Below are positions 1-6,440 of a stretch of DNA of 15,142 nucleotides, in pieces; positions within the stretch are counted from its first letter, which is position 1, and every line of letters begins with the position of its first letter. Source of the DNA: Syntrophaceae bacterium UBA1411 (GTDB taxonomy: Bacteria; Desulfobacterota; Syntrophia; Syntrophales; Smithellaceae); assembly GCA_002304995.1 (NCBI GenBank), contig DBPV01000063.1, forward strand, positions 1-15,142, given 5' to 3'. The position numbers were made by a program, and so were the translations under genes. The notes beneath the pieces are model-generated. The model was not told the DNA's origin, ran no database searches, and saw only the letters and a list, made by a program, of their open reading frames with translations.

Positions 1-34
1 TATTGCAAAGACGATATTCCGTTTTCTGAAGGTA

Positions 35-63
35 TTGACAGACCTCCGGGAAAATCCTAAAGT
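35..63 (+). promoter_or_regulatory. Predicted sigma70-type promoter for the MFS/kinase operon
   Basis: A perfect -35 hexamer TTGACA (35-40) is followed by a 17-base spacer and a -10 hexamer TAAAGT (58-63, 4 of 6 to consensus). It sits about 54 bases upstream of the MFS start codon and points toward it. The exact 17-base spacing makes it credible; the -10 is imperfect. No operator-like palindrome was noticed beside it. Confidence 0.6.
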
Positions 64-116
64 CCGCCCATGAAAATTGTCTTATTTACCTTCACCGGAC
101 AGCGAAGGAAACGATC

Positions 117-1346
117 ATGACCCAGGAAAAACTGTGGACCGGAGCGTTTGTCACGGCAACCGTCATCAACTTTCTGGTGTTTTTGACGCATTTCCTGCTC
201 ATGGTCACGATCGCCTCCTACGCCGTCCTGCACTTCGGCGCGGCTCCCGACACGGCGGGGCTCGTGGCGGGCATCTTCATCATCGGCGCTTTGCTGGGCC
301 GGCTGGCCACCGGCCGTTTTCTGGAAAAAGCGGGAAGCCGGCGGGTCCTTTCGGCCAGCACCGGCATTTTCATCGTCACGTCGGCCCTGTATTTCGCCGC
401 GTTCGACCTCGCGACGCTCATCGTCATCCGTCTGATTCACGGTATGGTCTTCGGCGCGGCCAGCACTGCGGCGGGAACCATCGTCGCCCAGATCATTCCC
501 GCCGGCCGGCGCGGCGAAGGCATCGGCTACTACAGCATCGGCGCCATCCTGGCCGTGGCCCTGGGGCCTTTTCTCGGCGTCCTTTTGATTTCCGAGGCGC
601 ATCCCCGGCTGATTTTTCTGGTGACGTCGGTCCTGGCGGCGTGCAGCTTCGTCCTGTCCTTCTTCATCGGCCGGCAAGCCGACATGCCGGCCGAGACGGA
701 AACGACCGAGACGGGCGCCGGCTCTCGTCTTGCGGGTTTCCTGGAATTCAAGTCCGTTCCGATTTCGATCATCATTCTGGTTATCGGCTTCAGCTACAGC
801 GGCCTTTTGACCTTCATTTCCCTGTACGCAAAGGAAATCCATCTCGAGAAAGCCGCCGGCTTTTACTTTCTGGTCTATGCCGTGACGGTTCTGATTTCCC
901 GGCCCTTCAGCGGACGCCTCTATGACGTCCGGGGCGCCAACTTCGTCGTCTATCCCTGCCTGATCGTTTTCGCCGCCGGCATGCTGCTCTTCAGCCGGGC
1001 CGCCCATCCCGCCGTCCTGCTCGCCGCGGGGGTGATGATCGCTCTGGGATACGGCAACTTCATTTCCTCGGCGCAGGCGATTGCCATCCGCGGCGTCGCG
1101 CCCCATCGCCTGGGCCTGGCGACATCCACTTTTTTCATTTTTGTGGACCTGGGCTTCGGCGCCGGACCCTACCTGCAGGGTCTCCTCATCCCTTACACGG
1201 GATACCGCGGCCTGTACGGCATCATGGCCGGAGTCATCCTGGCCGCGATTCCGCTTTATTACATCCTTTACGGAAAAAAGGCCGGGGCCGAACGGTCGGC
1301 CGCGCCGGAAAATAACAAGAATATTTCAGGAGGCCCAAACGCATGA
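117..1346 (+). CDS. MFS transporter (drug/metabolite efflux-like)
   Basis: This 409-residue inner-membrane protein has the length and about twelve hydrophobic segments of the major facilitator superfamily. The loop after the second helix carries the MFS motif A pattern (GRLATGRFLEKAGSRR, about residues 61-76). The hydrophilic stretch near residues 185-205, rich in Glu and Thr, fits the central loop between the two six-helix halves. It probably exports a small molecule by proton antiport, but the substrate cannot be read from the sequence; it resembles the sugar/drug efflux type of MFS protein. The ATG is preceded by an AAGGAA Shine-Dalgarno at proper distance. The last four bases (ATGA) overlap the start of the downstream kinase gene, so the two are probably translationally coupled. 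The family call is firm, the function is not. Confidence 0.9.
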   Translation: MTQEKLWTGAFVTATVINFLVFLTHFLLMVTIASYAVLHFGAAPDTAGLVAGIFIIGALLGRLATGRFLEKAGSRRVLSASTGIFIVTSALYFAAFDLATLIVIRLIHGMVFGAASTAAGTIVAQIIPAGRRGEGIGYYSIGAILAVALGPFLGVLLISEAHPRLIFLVTSVLAACSFVLSFFIGRQADMPAETETTETGAGSRLAGFLEFKSVPISIIILVIGFSYSGLLTFISLYAKEIHLEKAAGFYFLVYAVTVLISRPFSGRLYDVRGANFVVYPCLIVFAAGMLLFSRAAHPAVLLAAGVMIALGYGNFISSAQAIAIRGVAPHRLGLATSTFFIFVDLGFGAGPYLQGLLIPYTGYRGLYGIMAGVILAAIPLYYILYGKKAGAERSAAPENNKNISGGPNA

Positions 1347-1972
1347 AAGATTCCTCGCCGTTTATCGTAACCATCAGCCGCCAGCTGGGCTGCGGAGGCG
1401 CCTATGTGGGACAGCAGCTCGCCCGGCGCCTGAACATCTTTTACGCCGACCGGGAAATCATCGACGAGGCGGCCAAACGCTTTTCCGTGCTCGAGGAGGA
1501 TTTGAAATCCCGCGAGGAAAAAAAGCTCTCCTTCTGGCAGTCGTTCATCCGGTCTTACGCCGTCACGCCGGACGCCTACGTGCCGCCGCGCATTCTGCCC
1601 CCCTCCGACCGGGAGCTGTTTCAGGCCGAAAGCGACATCATTTTACGCATCGCCGGCGAGCGGGAGGCGGTCATCATCGGCCGCTGCAGCGATTATATTC
1701 TGCGCGATCATCCCAACCATGTCAGCGTTTTTCTGCACGCCGACGCCGCCTTTCGCCGCGCCCGTCTCGAAAAGCTCTACGGCGTCTCTGCCGAGGCGGC
1801 CGAAAAAATGATCGTCCAGAGCGACCGGGAAAGAACGCTTTACCACCGCGCGGCCACCGGCCGGGAATGGACCGACGTCCGGCGCTACGATATCAGCCTC
1901 TCCACCGGCAAAGCGGGCGTGGACAGGACGGTCGACCTTCTTTTGAACTACATCCGGGACCTGAAACGGTAA
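1343..1972 (+). CDS. Cytidylate kinase-like family protein
   Basis: This 209-residue soluble protein looks like the cytidylate-kinase-like family (a P-loop NMP kinase fold related to Cmk). The N-terminus has the family signature: a beta strand, ISRQ, then a glycine-rich loop (LGCGGAYVGQQLA, residues 15-27), then LNIFYADREII (33-43), matching the usual start with 'SRQ.GSGG..IG..LA..L...F.D.E.I'. A second signature, the AVIIGR segment near residue 110, precedes an Arg-rich lid region (RRARLEKLYG). Members are presumed to phosphorylate a nucleotide monophosphate, but many are uncharacterised and the substrate is unknown. CAGGAGG at 1327-1333 serves as ribosome binding site and the ATG overlaps the MFS stop. 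The pairing with a transporter is unusual and could mean the kinase acts on something the transporter moves; that is only inference. Confidence 0.83.
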   Translation: MKDSSPFIVTISRQLGCGGAYVGQQLARRLNIFYADREIIDEAAKRFSVLEEDLKSREEKKLSFWQSFIRSYAVTPDAYVPPRILPPSDRELFQAESDIILRIAGEREAVIIGRCSDYILRDHPNHVSVFLHADAAFRRARLEKLYGVSAEAAEKMIVQSDRERTLYHRAATGREWTDVRRYDISLSTGKAGVDRTVDLLLNYIRDLKR

Positions 1973-2099
1973 TGCGACGCGGCCGCGCGAAAAATTCTTG
2001 CCGGATCCGGCTCCTTTGTGTTTAACTTCCGTCCATGATTAAAAAAGCACGTCTTGACGGCCGGCGGCGCGGCGCCGGCAAAACGTCGGGGAGGCCCGG
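1973..2099. other. Intergenic region with palindromes upstream of the PBP gene
   Basis: This 127-base gap holds a 10-base perfect palindrome CGCGGCCGCG (1978-1987), a 12-base perfect palindrome GCCGGATCCGGC (2000-2011) followed by a moderately T-rich run, and a strong hairpin described separately. The second palindrome could act as a weak terminator for the MFS/kinase pair. A poor promoter candidate, TTGCCG (1998-2003), 17 bases, TTTAAC (2021-2026), each 4 of 6 to consensus, may drive the PBP gene. None of these is strong enough to call alone. Confidence 0.35.
2060..2079 (+). promoter_or_regulatory. GC-rich hairpin next to the PBP ribosome binding site
   Basis: GCCGGCG (2060-2066) and CGCCGGC (2073-2079) form a perfect 7-bp stem around a 6-base loop. 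Outer GACG (2056-2059) and CGTC (2084-2087) could extend it across an AAAA bulge. The Shine-Dalgarno begins at 2088, directly after the outer arm, so folding could modulate translation of the PBP gene. It lacks a T tract on either side, so it does not look like a terminator. A role is inferred only; such stems also occur by chance in GC-rich DNA. Confidence 0.4.
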
Positions 2100-2102
2100 T
2101 TG
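2088..2102 (+). promoter_or_regulatory. Ribosome binding site and TTG start of the PBP gene
   Basis: GGGGAGG (2088-2094) is a strong Shine-Dalgarno, five bases ahead of TTG (2100-2102). The encoded protein goes straight into a basic cap and signal anchor, and no in-frame ATG follows before about residue 247, inside the glycosyltransferase domain. The TTG is therefore the only sensible start. Confidence 0.8.
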
Positions 2103-4406
2103 ATTCGCCGTCATCCTTTTTTATTTTTCTTTCTTTGTCTGGCCCTCCTGTGCGCCGCCGTCTTAGGCTTGCGCCTGGGCTTTCGCTATGTCGAGGTGGG
2201 CCGGGGCATCGCCGGCAGCGACGGCAGCCGGCCGACGATTTTCTACGGACGGCCGCTGGAGATCCGCCCGGGCGATTCCCCGGACAATCTGCGCCTGGGC
2301 GACCGCCTGAACCGCCTGACTTACCGCCGCGTTTCCGGAAAACCGACCGCGCCCGGAACTTACACGCGCGACAAGGGACATATCCGAATTGTTCCGCGGC
2401 ATCGGAACGGTAAAGAAAAGACGGCCCCGGTGGAAATCGCCCTTGTGGACAGCCGGGTAGTCTCCTGCGCCGTCGACGGCAAGGCGCAGGAGTCCGTGCG
2501 TCTGGAAGCGGAGGAAATCGGCCGCCTGCTCAATCCGAAGCTCGAGTCCCGCCACCAGGTGACGCTCGAAACCGTCTCTCCGCACCTGCAAAACGCGGTC
2601 ATCGCCTGCGAGGACAAGCGCTTTTATTCCCATCCGGGCATCGATGTCTTCGCCGTCGGCCGCGCGCTGGGAGTCAATCTCCGGGAAGGCCGCTTTGCGC
2701 AGGGCGGCTCCACCATCACGCAGCAGGTGGCCAAAAACTTCTTTCTCTCGCCGCGAAAAACCGTCGCGCGCAAGCTCAACGAAGCGGAGCTCGCGCTGGC
2801 GCTGGAGCTGCGCTACTCCAAAAAGCAGATTCTGGAGATGTACCTCAACAAAATTTACCTGGGACAGACGGGCGTCGAACGCATTTACGGCGTCGAGGAC
2901 GCAGCGGACGCCTATTTCTCCAAACGCGCGGCCGATCTGACGCTGCCCGAGGCGGCGCTTTTGGCCGGCATCATCCAGGCGCCGAATCGCTATCTCCTGT
3001 TTCGCAACACAAACGCAGCCAGGGCCCGCCGCAACCGCGTCCTGGGCCGGATGAGAGATCTGGACATGATTTCGGAAGAAGCGTTTGCGCAGGCGTCCGC
3101 GGCGCCGGTGAGGCTGCGTTCGGGCGAGGCGCCCGTCCACCTCTCCTCGTACTTCATCGACTACATTCAGCGGATCACCAAAGACGAGCTGGGAACCGAA
3201 CGGCTCTACCACGGGGGGTACCGCTACTACACGACGCTCGATCCCGTCATTCAGCACGCGGCCGAAGAGGCGGTCACCCGGGGACTGGAAGCCATCGAAA
3301 CGAAGGCCCGCCGCACCCGCGAACCGCTGCAGGCCGCGCTCGTCGCGGTGGATCCCCGGACGGGAGAGCTCGTTGCCCTGGTCGGCGGACGCAATTACGC
3401 CCAGACCCGCTTCAACCGGGCCCTGGACGCCCGGCGCCAGCCGGGCAGCGCCTTCAAGCCGTTCGTGCTCACGGCGGTCCTGTCTTCGTCGCTTGCCGGA
3501 AAATCGCCGCTCACGCTTTCGAGCCTGGTGTCGGGCGAACCTATCACGCTGGACACGCCGGAAGGCCCCTGGACGCCCTCGAATTACGAGGACAAGATTT
3601 ACGGCGAGCTGACGCTCCGGAAGGTCTTCGAGGACTCCGTCAATACCGCCACCGTGCGTCTGGCCTATGACATCGGATTTGAAAACGTGCTGGACGCGGC
3701 GCGGCAGGCGGGCATCAAAAGCCCGCTCAAACCGGTCGGATCGCTTGCGCTGGGAAGCTTTGAAGTGACGCCGCTGGAGCTCGCCTATGCTTACGCCACT
3801 CTGGCTTCGGGTGGCATCCGCTGCGAGCCGTTTTCCCTGTTTTCGGTCACCACGGCCGAAGGCGACTCCCTGATTGCCCGCTCGCCCAAACGACAAAAGG
3901 TCTTTGATCCGCGGGTGGCCTATCTGGCAGGCTATGCGCTTCAAGGCGTGCTGGAGCGCGGCACGGCCAGCGAAGCCCGGGCGCTGGGCATTTCCTTTCC
4001 CGTGGCAGGCAAGACCGGAACCACCAACGGCAACCGCGATTCGTGGTTCGTCTGCTACACGCCCGACATCGTCTGCGCCGTCTGGGTCGGATACGACGCC
4101 GGCGCGGACACCGGACTCACCGGCGCGGCCGGCGCGCTGCGCATCAGCGCGCGGTTCCTGCGGGCCCTCTATCCGCACGCCGGACCTGCTTTGCCGAAAG
4201 TGCCGGAAGGCATTGAAAAGGCCCTCATCGATCCCGACACCGGCTATCTGGCGACGCCGGCGTGCCCGAAAACCTTTTCGGAAGCCTACCTGCTCGGAAC
4301 GGCTCCGACCGAGACCTGCCCGGCGCATCCCGTTTCTCCCGTGATGGACGCCATCCGCGAAAGGATGCGTGAAGCGGGCGGATTTTTCCGCCGTCTGTTC
4401 GACTAG
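2100..4406 (+). CDS. mrcB: Bifunctional penicillin-binding protein, PBP1b type
   Basis: This is a class A penicillin-binding protein that polymerises lipid II into glycan strands and cross-links the stem peptides on the periplasmic face of the inner membrane. The 768-residue protein has a cytoplasmic basic tip and one membrane anchor (about 5-25). A UB2H-like region follows (about 45-100, with LRLGDRL and PGTYTR), the hallmark of PBP1b proteins, which docks the lipoprotein LpoB in enterics. The GT51 glycosyltransferase spans about 150-330, with catalytic Glu171 in EDKRFYSHPG, GGSTITQQ (202-209), RKLNE (224-228) and KKQILEMYLN (241-250). The transpeptidase spans about 410-690, with SxxK at Ser450-Lys453, SVN at 513-515 and KTGTTN at 638-643, all intact. 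The C-terminal tail ends in a basic helix. The gene stands alone, convergent with the efflux operon. No LpoB-like gene is visible here. The symbol rests on the UB2H-like region and is by type, not proven orthology. Confidence 0.93.
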   Translation: MIRRHPFLFFFLCLALLCAAVLGLRLGFRYVEVGRGIAGSDGSRPTIFYGRPLEIRPGDSPDNLRLGDRLNRLTYRRVSGKPTAPGTYTRDKGHIRIVPRHRNGKEKTAPVEIALVDSRVVSCAVDGKAQESVRLEAEEIGRLLNPKLESRHQVTLETVSPHLQNAVIACEDKRFYSHPGIDVFAVGRALGVNLREGRFAQGGSTITQQVAKNFFLSPRKTVARKLNEAELALALELRYSKKQILEMYLNKIYLGQTGVERIYGVEDAADAYFSKRAADLTLPEAALLAGIIQAPNRYLLFRNTNAARARRNRVLGRMRDLDMISEEAFAQASAAPVRLRSGEAPVHLSSYFIDYIQRITKDELGTERLYHGGYRYYTTLDPVIQHAAEEAVTRGLEAIETKARRTREPLQAALVAVDPRTGELVALVGGRNYAQTRFNRALDARRQPGSAFKPFVLTAVLSSSLAGKSPLTLSSLVSGEPITLDTPEGPWTPSNYEDKIYGELTLRKVFEDSVNTATVRLAYDIGFENVLDAARQAGIKSPLKPVGSLALGSFEVTPLELAYAYATLASGGIRCEPFSLFSVTTAEGDSLIARSPKRQKVFDPRVAYLAGYALQGVLERGTASEARALGISFPVAGKTGTTNGNRDSWFVCYTPDIVCAVWVGYDAGADTGLTGAAGALRISARFLRALYPHAGPALPKVPEGIEKALIDPDTGYLATPACPKTFSEAYLLGTAPTETCPAHPVSPVMDAIRERMREAGGFFRRLFD

Positions 4407-4458
4407 ACGGCAATCCCGTAAAGTCAAAAGGCCTGCCCGGCGCAACGAAGCACGCCCA

Positions 4459-4497
4459 GACGGCCAGCGGAAAGGAAAAGGCCGGCGTCAGTTTTTT
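4459..4497 (+). terminator. Possible rho-independent terminator after the PBP gene
   Basis: GACGGCC (4459-4465) can pair with GGCC (4480-4483) plus GTC (4487-4489) across a three-base bulge, followed by a run of six T (4492-4497). It lies 53 bases after the PBP stop in the gap between two convergent genes, where a terminator is expected. The stem is interrupted and the loop is long (14 bases), so the call is tentative. The rest of the 4407-4584 gap shows no gene with a usable start. Confidence 0.35.
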
Positions 4498-4584
4498 CCG
4501 TCCTTGAACGGTCCGCTCCAAATCAGGCCTCCGCTGTCGCTATAGACTTCGCAGCGAAACAGCTGTCCCGCGCCGTCTGCCTTT

Positions 4585-5763
4585 TTACGACCGCAGCGCC
4601 TTGATCGGATCCAGACGCGACGCCGTGCGGGCCGGATAAAAACCGCAGAAAACGCCGACCAGCGTGGACACGCCGAATCCCAGCATCACGGACGTATAGG
4701 ACATGACGAACTGCCACTGGGACAGGCGGGCAAATCCGAAGGCGACGCCGGTGCCTAAAACGATGCCGATCAGGCCGCCCACCAGGCAGAGGATCACGGA
4801 TTCAATGAGGAACTGGCTCTGGATGTCGCCGCGCTGGGCGCCCAGCGCGCGCCTCAGTCCGATTTCACTGCGGCGTTCGGTCACGGAGATGAGCATGACG
4901 TTCATGACGCCGATGCCGCCCACGATGAGCGCGATGCTGCCGATTGCGCCCAGGAGCAGGGAAAACATCTGCATCTGCTTTTTCATCCGTTCGATGAGTT
5001 CCTCCGCCGAAGTGATTTCCACCTGGGCGCCGCGGGACTTTTTCGCAAAATAGTCGGAAACCTCCGCCTTGAGCCGCTCGATTGGCGTATTGGGCGCCAC
5101 CCGGGCCAGAATCGTGTTGATGTCCGCGTTCGGAAACGACCGCTGGGCCGTGGCCAGAGGCGCGAGCATGCCGCGGTTGATGCCGAAGGGACGCAGCCCT
5201 CCCTCAGCGGACGGGGCGAGCACGCCCACGATGGTGTAGGCGCGGTCGTTGACCGTGATCCTTCCGCCCACCGGCTCGGGCATGCCGTTTTGCCGGAGGA
5301 AACCGGCCAGTTCGGCGCCGACGACGCAGCAGTAGCGATTGGCGTCGAGATCGGACAGCAGTCTTCCCTGTGCGGCGGCCAGTTTATTGATGGAAAAGAA
5401 TGCGGCGGTGACGCCCATCTGCTCCAGAGTGATCTTGGCCCGTCCGCGGTAATAGTCGCCGCCGCTGTTGACGTAAGGCGCAACTTCCGAAATCAGGGGC
5501 TTTTCCTGCGGAAGCCGGGCAATGACGTCCGCGCGGAACGGAGCCGCCGTGCTTTCGCTGAAGCCCCGGCGGATGGTCACGATATCGACGCCCATGTCCT
5601 TGAACTGCCGGATCGACTCCTGCTGGACGATCGTTCCGATGGACACCATGGCGATCACCGATCCGATGCCGATAACGATGCCGATCAGCGCCAGCAGGCT
5701 GCGCTGCCTGGCCCCCCAGAGGCTGCGAAACGCCTCGTTGAAATTGACGCGCAACAGATTCAT
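4585..5763 (-). CDS. MacB-like ABC transporter permease
   Basis: This is the membrane subunit of a type VII (mechanotransmission) ABC exporter of the MacB/LolC/FtsX class. The 392-residue protein begins with a short amphipathic lead and TM1 (about 22-46, ALIGIVIGIGSVIAMVSIG). A periplasmic domain of the MacB_PCD kind follows (about 47-265). The FtsX-type three-helix core covers about 266-385, with the conserved GGIGVMNVMLISVTERRSEIGLRRALGA pattern in 282-309 and the closing YPARTASRLDPIKALR. The ATG at 5763 is chosen because it overlaps the ATPase stop as ATGA (5760-5763) and matches the family's N-terminus; a longer reading frame from 5814 would run into the ATPase gene. Unlike E. coli MacB, where ATPase and permease are one chain, here they are separate proteins. 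The substrate is unknown; MacB-type pumps export macrolides, peptides, toxins or lipids from the periplasm. Confidence 0.92.
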   Translation of the reverse strand: MNLLRVNFNEAFRSLWGARQRSLLALIGIVIGIGSVIAMVSIGTIVQQESIRQFKDMGVDIVTIRRGFSESTAAPFRADVIARLPQEKPLISEVAPYVNSGGDYYRGRAKITLEQMGVTAAFFSINKLAAAQGRLLSDLDANRYCCVVGAELAGFLRQNGMPEPVGGRITVNDRAYTIVGVLAPSAEGGLRPFGINRGMLAPLATAQRSFPNADINTILARVAPNTPIERLKAEVSDYFAKKSRGAQVEITSAEELIERMKKQMQMFSLLLGAIGSIALIVGGIGVMNVMLISVTERRSEIGLRRALGAQRGDIQSQFLIESVILCLVGGLIGIVLGTGVAFGFARLSQWQFVMSYTSVMLGFGVSTLVGVFCGFYPARTASRLDPIKALRS

Positions 5764-6440
5764 GCCGAATAAATCATCCCGTCGATAATTTTCACCGCCC
5801 GCCCGCACTGACACGCAAGCGCCGGATTGTGGGTAATGATGACGATGGTGATGCCGTCCTCGCGGTTGAGGCGCCGAAAAAGCTCCATGATCTCTTCGCC
5901 GGTTTTCTGGTCGAGCGCGCCCGTCGGCTCGTCCGCGAGGATGATCGCCGGCTGGCCGACCAGCGCCCGGGCAATCGCGACGCGCTGCTGCTGCCCGCCG
6001 GACATTTCATTGGGCCGATGATCGGCGCGGTATTCGATGTCCACCTTGGCCAGATACGTCCGGCTCCGCTTCCGGATTTCGTCGGCGGCCATGCCGCGGT
6101 AGGTGAGCGGCACGCCCACGTTTTCCAGCGCCGTGAGCTTGGGCAGCAGGTGGTACTGCTGGAAGACGAAGCCGATCTTCCGGTTGCGCAGCGCCGAGAG
6201 GGCGCGGTCGTCGTCGTACGTCACGCGCGTGCCGTCGATGGAATACAGGCCGCTGTCGGGTTTTTCCAGAAGCCCCAGCATGTGCATCAGCGTGGATTTT
6301 CCGCTGCCCGACGGTCCGATGATGGCCAGCAGTTCGCCCCGGGCCACCGCGAGGTTGATCCCCTTGAGAACGTTCACTTCTGTGGGACCGACGCGGTAGG
6401 ACTTGCGGATGTCCACGATGTCCAGCATCTGTTCGTTCAT
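5760..6440 (-). CDS. ABC transporter ATP-binding protein, MacB/LolD type
   Basis: This 226-residue cytoplasmic ATPase powers the permease encoded just downstream. All nucleotide-binding motifs are intact: Walker A GPSGSGKST (42-50), Q-loop (Gln94/95 in FVFQQYHLLP), signature MSGGQQQR (146-153), Walker B IILADEPTG (166-174, with Asp170 and Glu171) and the H-loop His204. The pattern PNEMSGGQQQRVAIARAL and the size are typical of the MacB/LolD/FtsE group of stand-alone ATPases. Its ATG (6438-6440) directly abuts the adaptor's TGA (6441-6443) with no spacer, and its own TGA overlaps the permease ATG, so translation of the three is likely coupled. A dimer of this protein with two permeases is expected by family analogy. 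Confidence 0.95.
   Translation of the reverse strand: MNEQMLDIVDIRKSYRVGPTEVNVLKGINLAVARGELLAIIGPSGSGKSTLMHMLGLLEKPDSGLYSIDGTRVTYDDDRALSALRNRKIGFVFQQYHLLPKLTALENVGVPLTYRGMAADEIRKRSRTYLAKVDIEYRADHRPNEMSGGQQQRVAIARALVGQPAIILADEPTGALDQKTGEEIMELFRRLNREDGITIVIITHNPALACQCGRAVKIIDGMIYSA

Noticed and set aside
57..1106. 349-codon minus-strand frame opposite the MFS gene
   Set aside because: Extremely rich in Gly, Arg, Asp and Gln without any fold signal; it is an antisense shadow.
2163..4445. 760-codon open frame on the minus strand opposite the PBP gene
   Set aside because: Its translation is Arg/Gly-rich and low in recognisable motifs. It mirrors the PBP gene, which has all catalytic motifs; long antisense frames are common in GC-rich coding DNA.
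4501..4584. Protein-like short minus-strand frame after the permease stop (reads LFRCEVYSDSGGLIWSGPF)
   Set aside because: The composition looks coding, but there is no start codon in frame, the permease ends at the family-typical position, and it is too short to identify. It might be a decayed gene remnant, but nothing supports that further.
5764..5814. Longer start for the permease at 5814
   Set aside because: It would add 17 residues overlapping the ATPase gene. The ATG at 5763 forms the usual ATGA overlap and gives the family-typical N-terminus.
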